DNA from: Chlorops oryzae | Taxonomy: Eukaryota > Arthropoda > Insecta > Diptera > Chloropidae | Assembly: GCA_020466095.1 (NCBI GenBank) | Contig: CM035808.1 | Coordinates: 48,673,979 to 48,737,978 of the forward strand | DNA: 64,000 nt | Direction of reading: 5' to 3' | Part shown: piece after piece, positions 55,587 to 64,000 of the stretch | How the letters are laid out: each line of letters opens with the position of its first letter | Numbering within the stretch: position 1 is the first letter of the stretch | Made by a program: the position numbers and the translations under genes | The notes under the pieces: model-generated | The model's input: the letters and a program-made list of their open reading frames with translations, nothing else | Told to the model about the DNA's origin: nothing | The model's database searches: none

Positions 55587-56195
55587 TATATTCGGATGAT
55601 TTGCAAAGTGATTTCAAATTAGAATTAAAACAATTAATATCCCTTTTAAAGCTACAACCGAAAGGTTTTTTTTTCTAATCGATCCGAAGAATCAGATAGC
55701 AAAAATTACCAAATCTTGTCCCTTTTGCAAGTTTTAAACTGGCTTGTTGATAGGGAAATGGTTGAAGTATTCCCAAATGTTTGCATCGCATACAGAATTT
55801 TAATTACGATTCCGATCGCAAACTGCGAGTCTGAAAGGTCATTTTCAGTTCTTAAAAGAATTAAAAATATATACAGATCAACTATGTTAGACTACGGGTA
55901 ATCCGCATTGTCGAGGCTGACTATTGAAGTTGATTTACTTCGATCGATCAACTTTGATGACTTGATAAGCGATTTTGCGAAAGCAAAGTCACAAAAAAAG
56001 TATTTTTAAATTTGTTAAAGTTTTTCACTTTGGAAATAAAACTATAAAAGAAAAGTTTTATAAAAATAAATGTATAACCATAAAAATTAAAAACATAAAA
56101 TTGATTTACATACGCATGATAAATTTTTTCTGCCTTTAAGGGGGCCCCATCCCTATATAAGCCCCGGGCCTCATGACACTCTAATCCGCCACTGG

Positions 56196-56322
56196 TCATC
56201 CTTGACACAAAGAGAGCTCTGGGTGGCTTGAGATGACCCAGGCTCGGAGTGGTTATCTTCAACACAATTGATTCCACTTTCTAAGGTTTCATCTTCCAAA
56301 CTATTTGAATCGTTTATATAGT
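56196..56322 (-). pseudogene. hAT-3 transposase, N-terminal piece
   Basis: ATG at 56322 on the minus strand reads MDYINDSNSLEDETLESGIN and runs to KDD at the GTCATCCT target site of hAT-4; beyond the insertion the frame continues toward the BED finger with one frameshift. The acidic lead before a BED finger is usual in hAT proteins. Confidence 0.65.
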
Positions 56323-56636
56323 CCATTTCGTTGATTAGAATATAATATGTTTGCGATTATATTATTTTAATTAAATTGTGTTTAAAGAAATCGTGGTTTT
56401 ATTTGTTTTTCTCAAAATATTGTAGAAGCAAAGTTAATTTTTTTCCGACGATTTCGTTTAGCACGTGCACTTTATCAATAAAACATCAATATGATTTTGA
56501 GCAATTCATGCAGTTTAAAAAAAAATTTTTTTTAGCAAAGGTGAATGGGAAAAGAGAACGTTTAGAAAACAAGCAAATAAAATTATAGAATACAAAAAGA
56601 CAATACATAAAAACGAAACAAAATCTTTCAAACTGA
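56323..56636. other. Upstream flank of hAT-3, no gene
   Basis: AT-rich. The outer terminal repeat of hAT-3 could not be identified. Confidence 0.35.
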
Positions 56637-56698
56637 GGTTTGTTTGAGAGAAGAACGGAGAATATAGCTCTCTTCTCCGTTCTTCTCTCAAATAAACC
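56637..56698. repeat. Hairpin with 26-bp stem
   Basis: GGTTTGTTTGAGAGAAGAAC and CGGAGAA pair with the inverse ending at 56698, one mismatch, around a short TATAGCTC-type loop. Confidence 0.85.
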
Positions 56699-57560
56699 GC
56701 GCTCTATTCTCCCGACAGACAGAATGACAGACGGACAGACCGACTGGAATCGCTAAATCGAATTTCCTGGCGATGTTGATCATTTTTATAAATTTTTGTA
56801 TGGTCTAAAGCAGTGGTGCGCGGCAGTAGCCGTTTGGCGTACCACTTCGATGTACCACCATGTACCACCAAAATTCAGTGCTGCCAATTCCCGAAAAGTC
56901 CAGTTGACAACACTTGCTACAACTGTCAGACAGAGCATTAAATGGAAATTGCCTGCCGGAATTCATCGCAATTGATCCTCTTTTCAATGAAAGTCATAAG
57001 AAAATGTAATTAAAAGATGAGATCGGCAGAAGATACCCTTCTTCAAATGAAATTTTCATTTTAAAAAGGGCTTATTACCCCATATTGAAATGAGTATGTT
57101 ATGAAATTGTCTTTCAGCATTCCGTTGCTCCCAAGTAGTTCCAAAGTGCTTAAGATTATTTAAACGTGCTATTAAAAGTGACTGAAGTTAACTGATGAGA
57201 TAATAAAACATGATGAAATGGCAATTTTTTAGTTTAAGTTATTGTCCCTTCATATGTTAAGTTAACTTACGTTTTTATGTATAGAAAAACTTATGTATTC
57301 CGACGGATCAAATCCGTGCGGATTTTTCTCACTTTTATGAATCAATAACAGCAAACAGCAAAATTTAGAATGTACTGCGTAAAATAGAATTATTCTTTAA
57401 AAATTATGATGTCAATACTTTATTTTATAAAAACGAAAAAAAACAAACAAAAACAAATCTTCTCTTCGCATATGTACATAAAAACAAAAACCAATCTTCT
57501 CTTCACATATGTATGTACATAAAAACAAAAACTGTTGAAATCGAAACTGCAGAACGCAGC

Positions 57561-59772
57561 TTATTTGAATTTTTTCATTTGGGACCAAACTTGTTTGGTC
57601 AATTCATAAAATATCGGCTGGATTTCTGACAACGCTAGAATCATCACATCGTGTACTTGCAATCGATTACGCTGCTTCGTTTTAATCTGCTCCAAGCTTG
57701 AAAACCCGGCTTCACACATGTAGGTCGTTGAAAAGCTAAGCAGCTTGTCAATAGCAATGTCACTCAGAGTGCCATAATGCGTGCGTATCTTCAACCAAAA
57801 TTCATCAAAATCCAAATTTTCGAACAGATTTCTTAACGTTTGATCTGATGTCAGTTTATCAAAATTAAAAAATAAATAATAAAAACTTTTGATTTATGTT
57901 AAAAAAATTAAAAAAGAGAAGTTTCCTTGCTCAGCCTTGATAACATGTTTGGCTCATTTACATTGATAAAGAGATTTACGACCCAAAAACCAATGTTCGG
58001 GGGTCGCTGTTTTCCGGAAAATATCGTTTGAATTCGGTTTCCCCAAATGACAAAGTGTGATTGGTTGAATGTAGTCTACTAACGTTTCGTCTTCGTTGAG
58101 CAGATCATAGGTGTACGAAAATGGCGTCAAATCAAATTTCTTTACTTGCATTTCCCATAAGGACAGCTTTTTTTGGAATGCTTCGATTCGGTTCCAAAAA
58201 AGGAAGAAGTTCATTTTACAACCTTGAGTTTGGAGGTTTATTTCGTTGAAAGCACTAAAAATATCGGCTAAATATGCCAATTTACACGACCATTCATTGT
58301 CTTGGAGTTTTTCCAGAAATATTTGTTCTTGATGTTTTTCTGGAGTTTTGCGTCCTTTTTTGTTTTGCGACGGTGCGTGCTCTTCAATGTATTCCAGGAA
58401 ATATGTAATTAATTCTGTGCGCAGCTCGTACAGGCGATTGAGCGCTTTGCCTCGAGACAGCCAACGTACCTCAGAGTGTAAAAGAAGAGTTCGATTTTCG
58501 CTGCACAACAATGAAAATACACGACTATTCAACGAACTTGCTTTAATGTTGTTAACAATTTTGACAGCGAGTTGCCACGTCTCGCTCAACTCTGGTGACA
58601 TACTTTTCGCTGCAAGGGCTTCTCTATGTAGAATACAATAGGGGTATTCACAAAGGCGTGTTAAAAACGTTGGAAAGTCGGAAAATCGGAAAATTGCGAC
58701 TTCTTAAAAACTTTTTAAACTTTTTTTGTATTTTGCACAACTTTTTAAGCATTTAAAATTTTCCGATTTTCCGACTTTCCTACTTTCCGACGCCTTTGTG
58801 AATACCCCTAATGTGTCGCTTCGAAATTCGAATTGACCACTTCAGAAATTCTTCGCACTAATCCAGATCTTCCACCTAACATTGAGGGCGCGCCGTCTGT
58901 GCAAAGCGAGATCACATTTTTCCAATCAAGTTGAAATTTCTTCATGATCTCGTCAATGGCCACAAATATTTCCTCGCCAGTAGTTCGTGATGGTAATAAA
59001 CAAAGACAAAAAGTATTTTCGGCGATGCTGAGCTTATGAACGTATCGATCATATCCGAGTAAAATTGCGTCACCAGAAACAGTAGTTGATTCATCGAATT
59101 GAAGAGCAAAGTGCCCACATGATCTCAGTCGAGACATCTGTTGACTTTCCACATCTACAGCCATATCTTGCATGCGACGCATAACATAATCGTTCTACGT
59201 GACAAATGAAGAGATTCGATCTTCGCTAAAGCAGCAGATCCAAGCATCAATTCGACTATTTTTTTGACGCACGGCTCCATTAAATTCTCGGCAATTGAGC
59301 ACAGTTTTTTTTGGCTTTGGCGATTTCGTACGCTGTAACAAAAGACGCCTCGATAGCCAACAATCCCGCGTGCGTGAAGCTTTGCATTTTTTCGCTTTTA
59401 TTATTCATTTCCCCTTTTTTTGCGCTCAAATTCTGCTTTCGGTTTTCCCACCCAACCAGATTGCTTAGTATTCAAATGACGTATCAAATGCGATGGTTTC
59501 ATGGAACCATTCGATAAAATCACTCCGCACAAAATGCAGTGTAGCAATGGCTTTTCAAGGGGTCCACTATAGATGAACCCAAGCATCAAGTAGTCATCGT
59601 GATATTTCCTTTTGCTAACTTTTTTCTTTTTCAATAGTCGTTTTCCCCCTGAACGCTCATCTACCTCTTCATTTTCACTGTCGCTTGAAATCGAGGAGGC
59701 ATTTCCGCATCCATCCACATCAGTCGATGCACGAGAAGCATCCAATTTCTTGAAATAAGTTAATAAACTCAT
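57561..59772 (-). pseudogene. hAT-5 transposase, ZBED5/FAM200-like, broken
   Basis: ATG at 59772 (MSLLTYFKKLDASRA), then KRKYHDDYLMLGFI and a BED finger (CILCGVILSNGSMKPSHLIR). A stop at about 59401 and a frameshift follow. 59182-58813 carries the catalytic core start (HFALQLDESTTVSGDAILLG-like region, VISLCTDGAPSM). A MITE interrupts after FEATH; 58636-57954 goes on CILHREALAAK, LLLHSEVRWLSRGKAL, NEWSCKLAYLADIF; then a stop and a frame change; 57815-57561 gives the dimerisation region (FSTTYMCEAGFSSLEQIKTK). The domain order matches transposases of the Buster group from which ZBED5-like genes derive. At least three independent lesions: not active. Confidence 0.9.
58640..58809. mobile_element. 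Palindromic MITE, 170 bp, inside the hAT-5 gene
   Basis: Perfect 20-bp terminal inverted repeats beginning AGGGGTATTCACAAAGGCGT; inverted homology continues inward (GGAAAGTCGGAAAATCGGAA). AAT duplicated at 58637-58639 and 58810-58812. Taking it out with one AAT restores FEATHCILHREALA in frame. Confidence 0.92.
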
Positions 59773-60028
59773 TTTAAACTAAAAAGCTTCGAACACCTTA
59801 ACTTTTTACCAGCGTTGTTCAATATTATATAAAAAAGGAAAAATGTCAAACACAAAATCTCTTAATGGTGCTGCCATACATTCCGAATGTCATCAATAGC
59901 AAAATGTACCACAAGTGATACGCGTACCACGGTACGCGCAACACTGGTCTAAAGCGACTGGTGCTGTCTGTAACACACAACCACACGCAACGCAATATAC
60001 CCCCGACACAAACTATGTCGGGTATAAA

Positions 60029-60544
60029 AAACGTGTCAATCGGATCTACTGGAGCCGCTGATTATTTCCGTACGAATTGCCAATGGGATATTTCGACTTT
60101 TATTCAAATAATCCACAATCTTGGGAATATGAATATTGATTATTGAAATAATCCATAATCTTGGGAGTATGAATATTGATTTCCTGTATAATCCGTAATA
60201 CAAAAAGACGGATTTTTCATTACTCAATCAATTCATAATCTAAAATTTCGATTTTTCAAGCAATCGCAATTTTTCTTTTTATAAGTATTTTCATATATTC
60301 AATCCGAATTTTTTCACTTTGAAATATAAATTTTTCATTATTCAGAAATTTTATTTTTGCAATTTGTGACTTCTTTTTATTCAATAATCCAGAATAATGA
60401 AGTATGGAAAAATTTAGAATCAAATAATCAAAATTCAAAAATTTTTTTTTGCCGATCCCTGCTTTCATTGGTATTATTTGTTATGGTCGACCATCAATAA
60501 TGACCAAGAGATTTCGAGTTTTGTTTAGTTCTACACGAATTCAT
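60029..60544. other. AT-rich spacer with a short 42-bp duplication
   Basis: AATAATCCACAATCTTGGGA at about 60105 recurs slightly changed at about 60147 with GTATGAATATTGATT after each. Otherwise nothing recognised. Confidence 0.5.
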
Positions 60545-60900
60545 ATGCTGCCCCCGTGTGTACTGGCAGTTCCGGCTGCTTCAGTCGCGTGGGCTCTATT
60601 GAACAGCTTATGAATTGGATCACGATTTCCTTTGATAGTCTCCCTAACGGAAAATTTACACACGGGAAATAAATCTCTACTCCTACACGAATTCGAAACA
60701 AAGAGAAGGATAAAAACAAAAGTGGTTGACTTACGACCCATAAGATTTGTGGTAGCATCTTTGATGATGAGCTACCCCTTTGCCCGACCCTGCCTTGGGC
60801 TCATTAGAAGGTGATTAGAGCCCCCAAAAGATAACACGCAGACAATTCTAATTATTTCAGACCATTAAGTCAAATTTAATTGTAAGACATATTTATTTAT
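60545..60900. repeat. Dispersed repeat, copy 2 (other copy at 26060)
   Basis: Carries GGCAGTTCCGGCTGCTTCAG, GTGGGCTCT, GTAGCATC, GAGCTAC and ATTATTTCAGACC...AAATTTAATT in the same order as 26060-26400. Confidence 0.55.
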
Positions 60901-61933
60901 TCCACACTAACTCATTTCGAGGAAAAAAAATTTTCTTAAACTTACAAAAGCGATTGGATTAGATTATTACACTTATAGAAAAAAAAAATAGCGCTAACTT
61001 CGTGCTTAAAGGCTATTTACATTTAAAGAACTAAATATATTCATCATCTCAAAATGGAATTTGGAACTGAGAATCTACAAGAGACTTAGCAAGTGGCAAA
61101 AAAAAATCCTGACCACAAGAGGACGCTTACAAAGGTGAGTATTAAAAACGGTTTCATTTTTTTTCTCTCTTTTTTTTTTTGTTTAACTTCTTTCTACGGG
61201 ATTTATTTAACCCTTTTCTTTTTCAGATAATAGCGCGCAAAAAAAATTTTTTGTTGTATTCCACAAATTTTGAATAACCAAAAGTGATATAGAACGGACT
61301 TACATCGATTTTACTGGATATACGCGATGATGATGCAGCTCTTGATGAAGGCCTTGATCGGGAGCGGCAACAGCAGCAACAAAAATTTGTAGAAGATACC
61401 CAATGGCACCTTCGTGTACAGATGGTGAATTGCGATACAAAATAATGATGAAGAGCTAGATCCGGAAATTTAAACGTTCATTAGTTGTGGAATACGTTAT
61501 ATAATATATATTTTTTTTTTTTGTCGCCTCAAAGACTCAGTTGTAGCTCGATGATGAATACTTACAATCACAAAAAAGTTGAGTTGTGTCATAGGACACC
61601 AGATAAGAACGAAGTTCATTATGGTATTTATAAATAATAGTAAATATAATTCGCAGCAAGGTTTTTCGCAAAACTCAATTGTTTTTATTAATCGAAAAAT
61701 ATATGTATACAAGACACTTTTTGTTGTTTTCAACTGTTTTTAACAAGCGAAAATGCGATACAGTATATTCTGCTTGGCTGCATTCAATTATTTTCCAGAC
61801 AATTTTATTCACTTACGCGAAAAACGCACCTACCCGAAATTTTTTGCTGTATTTTTGAGTAACATATCAGAATGTCTTTAACAACACTTGAATTTTTAAA
61901 AGAACGCCGTCCAAATATTAATTTTATTAACAA
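60901..61933. other. AT-rich sequence without supported gene
   Basis: T-rich runs and small open frames only; CAGCAACAGC-type codon repeats near 61360 are too short to support an exon. Confidence 0.4.
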
Positions 61934-63447
61934 ACAAGTAAGAAAGCTAAAGTCGGTCAAGCCCGACTTTGAAATACCCAGCGTCCCGACATTATGAGCG
62001 CACTATGTTTTGCTTCTCTATTTATGGGCGTGGCAGTGGGAGGGCCACATAAATTATTTCCCTACACCTTTCATTCGCCTTGGTGGACCTATGTTGCGAA
62101 TTTGAAGCTTCTACGCCTTTTACTTCTGAAGTTACGAAAAATCTTCATTTGTGGGCGTGGCAGTGGGCGGGCCAAATAAAATTTTTTCCTTCACCTTTCA
62201 TTCGCCTTGCTGAACCTATGTTGCGAATTTGAAGCTTCTACGCCTTTTACTTCGGAAGTTACGAAAAATCTTTATTTGTGGGCGTGGCAGTGGGCGGGCC
62301 AAATAAAGTTTTTTCCTACACCTTTCATTCGCCTTGGTGAACCTATGTTGCGAATTTGAAGCTTCTATGCCTTTTACTTCGGAAGTTACGAAAATTTTCC
62401 TTTTGTGGGCGTGGCAGTGGGCGGGATACATAAATTTTTGTTCCTACACCTTTTATTTGCCTTTGTCAACCTATGTTGCGAATTTGAAGCTTCTACGCCT
62501 TTTACTTCGGAAGTTACGAAAAATCTTCATTTGTGGGCGTGGCAGTGGGCGGGCCAAATAAAATTTTTTCCTTCACCTTTCATTCGCCTTGGTGAACCTA
62601 TGTTGCGAATTTGAAGCTTCTATACCTTTTACTTCGGAAGTTACGAAAATTCTCCATTTGTGGGCGTGGCAGTGGGCGGGCTACATAAATTTTTGTTCAT
62701 ACACCTTTCATTTGCCTTTGTCAACCTATGTTGCGATTTTGAAGCTTCTACGCCTTTAACCTCGGAAGTTACGAAAAATCTTCATTTGTGGGCGTGGCAA
62801 TGGGCGAGCCACATAAAATTTTTTCCTACACCTTTCCTTCGCCTTGGTCAACCTATTTTGCGAATTTGAAGCTTCTACGCTTTTTACTTCGGAAGTTACA
62901 AAAAATCTCTATTTGTGGGCGTGGCAGTGGGCGGGCCTCATAAAATTTTTTTCTACACCTTTCATTTGTCTTGGCCAACCTATGTTGCGAATTTGAAGCT
63001 TCTACGCCTTTTACTTCACAAGTTACGATAAGCCCTTATTTGTGGGCGTGGCTCACGGAGGGCGGCGTCCATTTTTTCCAGGATATGTCCCTTTTCGTAG
63101 TTTACCAGTACACCAAATATCAATGAAATGTGTTGAGTGGTTCGCAAGTTACAAGCATTTTACTGAAAACACATTAAATTCATTTGTGGGCGTGGCAGTG
63201 AGCGGATGTCTTCTATTTTTAGTTAGGATCATACTCGGACCCCGATATACCTGTGTGCCACATTTCGACTTGATTGGTCCAGCCGTTTCGGAGGAGATCC
63301 GGACACGGACGGACGGACATGTCTAAATCGATTCAATTTTTGATCCTGATCAAGAATATATATATTATATATATGTCTTTATCTACGGAGCGTTATTCTG
63401 GCTGTTACAAGATACCGTAATATACGTTGCTTACGCTGGGTATAAAA
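61934..63447 (+). mobile_element. DINE-like element, family B, with expanded internal array
   Basis: Complete: ACAAGTAAGAAAGC, 8-bp arm hairpin around CAAGCC, ATACCCAGCGT; eight 127-bp repeats; the segment with GGCGTCCATTTTTTCC; a short GGAC microsatellite (63303-63318); and the 3' end ACGCTGGGTATAAAA, inverse of the 5' motif. Confidence 0.92.
62026..63043 (+). repeat. 127-bp tandem repeat, eight units, inside the DINE
   Basis: GGGCGTGGCAGTGGG starts at 62026, 62153, 62280, 62407, 62535, 62662, 62790 and 62917 (127 or 128 bp apart), followed by a diverged ninth start at 63044. Each unit holds CCTATGTTGCGAATTTGAAG and CGGAAGTTACG. Other copies of this family have one (39901), two (35508) or three (20745) units. 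Confidence 0.95.
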
Positions 63448-64000
63448 ACAAATAAGTACTTTGACTTACTTTCGTTACTTGAACGTACTTATTACAAGTA
63501 ATCGGACTCACAGGGTTGCATTTAAGTCACACATTTCCTATATTTCTGTCAACCTGTCATCGAAATTTCAACTCTGATTTCCTTTCTTCAAAGTAGTGAG
63601 TTCGTTACTTCCTTTCAATTTACTTTAACAGCGTTGAGCCCTCAAAGTGCTAAGTTAGATAAGCAGAATATACTGGAACTGAAAAAGCATACGTGTAAAG
63701 GGTTTTCCATCGCAAATGAGATAGTCTCGAAAATGCGAATTTTCATACATAAAGATGTTTTAAAGTATCGATATTTTTCACACCGATATTACATCCGCAG
63801 CCCCCGGAGTACAGATGATGATTTTAATTATGTTTTAATTATGTACGAATTGACGTATACTTTGATAGCGCAAAAAAATTATAAGCTACCTAAAATGCCC
63901 TTATATATTATATTTGCAACAACCTACTAATCGGAGTTATTCTGAAAACTTTCAGTCTGGGAGCACCACATATTGTTTTGTTTTGTTTGAATGCATTTAT
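63448..64000. other. Right end of the window, no supported gene
   Basis: A 98-codon open frame at 63634-63930 has no domain I recognise and no codon or context support. It might be part of a gene running beyond the window, but there is no evidence. Confidence 0.35.

Larger units (their letters stand above)
50090..55985 (+). pseudogene. hAT-4 transposase remnant (ZMYM1/TTF-type), N-terminus missing
   Basis: Four pieces of one gene. 50160-50417: TPDISHVDQLSVIF, then VKIESHTGRLLSN and QTYDNASNMSGKY. After the DINE, 51279-51759: KLAHYVPCVGHSLNLVGECS, QTRWSCRGDA, KIENAFMAIFWN and SLVEFVKDLR. After the foldback element, 54571-54876: AKFLEIEKEATELS to ELEIKATNLIQV. After the MITE, 55589-55985: YSDDLQSDFKLELK and the dimerisation region with IPIANCESERSFSVLKRIKN. 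Each removal of an insertion rejoins the frame exactly. Independent stops and frameshifts (near 50240, 51673 and 55900) show decay. The zinc finger and first catalytic region are absent, so it was probably already non-autonomous. Confidence 0.87.
49929..56195 (+). mobile_element. hAT transposon (hAT-4) inserted in hAT-3
   Basis: Ends CAGTGCCGGATTA and the inverse of CAGTGGCGGATTA; 8-bp duplication GTCATCCT at 49921-49928 and 56196-56203. Both subterminal parts hold GGGCCCC words. Without its own insertions (DINE 50418-51278, foldback 51769-54561, MITE 54879-55586) it is about 1.9 kb, so it was already short. The end sequence is common among hAT elements of flies. Confidence 0.93.
56811..59946 (-). 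mobile_element. hAT transposon, Buster-like (hAT-5)
   Basis: Ends CAGTGGTGCGCG and the inverse of CAGTGTTGCGCG; 8-bp duplication GTCTAAAG (56803-56810, 59947-59954), which fits the nnnTAnnn rule of Buster-type hATs. 3136 bp, with one transposase gene on the minus strand. Inserted in a DINE and itself hit by a MITE. Confidence 0.93.
56699..60028 (+). mobile_element. DINE-like element, family A, 5'-truncated and split by hAT-5
   Basis: 56699-56810 holds the microsatellite (GACAGACGGACAG) and the GAATTTCCTGGCGATGTTGA-like tail; 59955-60028 continues with ACACAACC...CAATATACCC and the 3' hairpin ending GTCGGGTATAAA. Homologous to the 3' third of 19413-20281. Confidence 0.83.

Noticed and set aside
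58348..58641. Plus-strand 97-codon frame opposite hAT-5
   Set aside because: Shadow of the minus-strand transposase, which has recognisable domains.

Overview
This 64-kb window looks like dipteran heterochromatin or a repeat-dense intergenic block. I see no convincing host protein-coding gene. The order-level guess rests on AT-richness, repeats built like the Drosophila DINE-1/INE-1 Helentron family (GTGGGCGTGGC boxes, a GACA/GGAC microsatellite core, a GATCCTGATCAAGAATATATAT tail given here only in part), a copia-type element primed by the inside of initiator tRNA-Met, and an Osvaldo-like LTR element. A tephritid or other non-melanogaster fly is plausible, but the species cannot be fixed from the sequence.

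Layout. 1-18184: an AT-rich 26-bp satellite (about 500 units) interrupted by one apparently intact Ty1/copia element (131-4766) with identical LTRs and a 5-bp target duplication. 18185-24240: non-coding sequence, two DINE-like elements, palindromic MITEs and a possible long MITE. 24240-30738: a decayed transposase of a family I cannot name, split by a 4.4-kb inverted-repeat insertion. 31145-31776: a MITE with TA target site. 31990-40355: a GGCCCC-rich repeat, a MULE transposase pseudogene with a C-terminal RING finger, a mariner inside it, an internally deleted hAT with ATCGATA-rich ends, and three DINE-like copies.

40356-60028: a nest of insertions. A decayed hAT gene (here hAT-3, minus strand) is broken by a TA-flanked inverted-repeat element (40796-49532) that carries an Osvaldo-like LTR retrotransposon (41677-49496). 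It is broken again by a second hAT (hAT-4, 49929-56195), which carries a DINE, a foldback element with a captured LINE reverse-transcriptase fragment, and a palindrome-rich MITE. Next to it a DINE is split by a Buster-like hAT (hAT-5) that holds its own MITE. In many cases the original sequence can be checked, because removing the insert and one target-site copy restores the interrupted reading frame.

60029-64000: non-coding sequence and a DINE-like element whose 127-bp internal repeat has expanded to eight copies.

The interest lies in the repeats. Three DINE-like families carry different but internally matched subterminal inverted repeats. The satellite has a higher-order structure. A foldback element has captured an RT fragment. 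Two tRNA-like modules sit in a TIR element. The subterminal sites of one hAT resemble the binding site of the hAT-derived host factor DREF.
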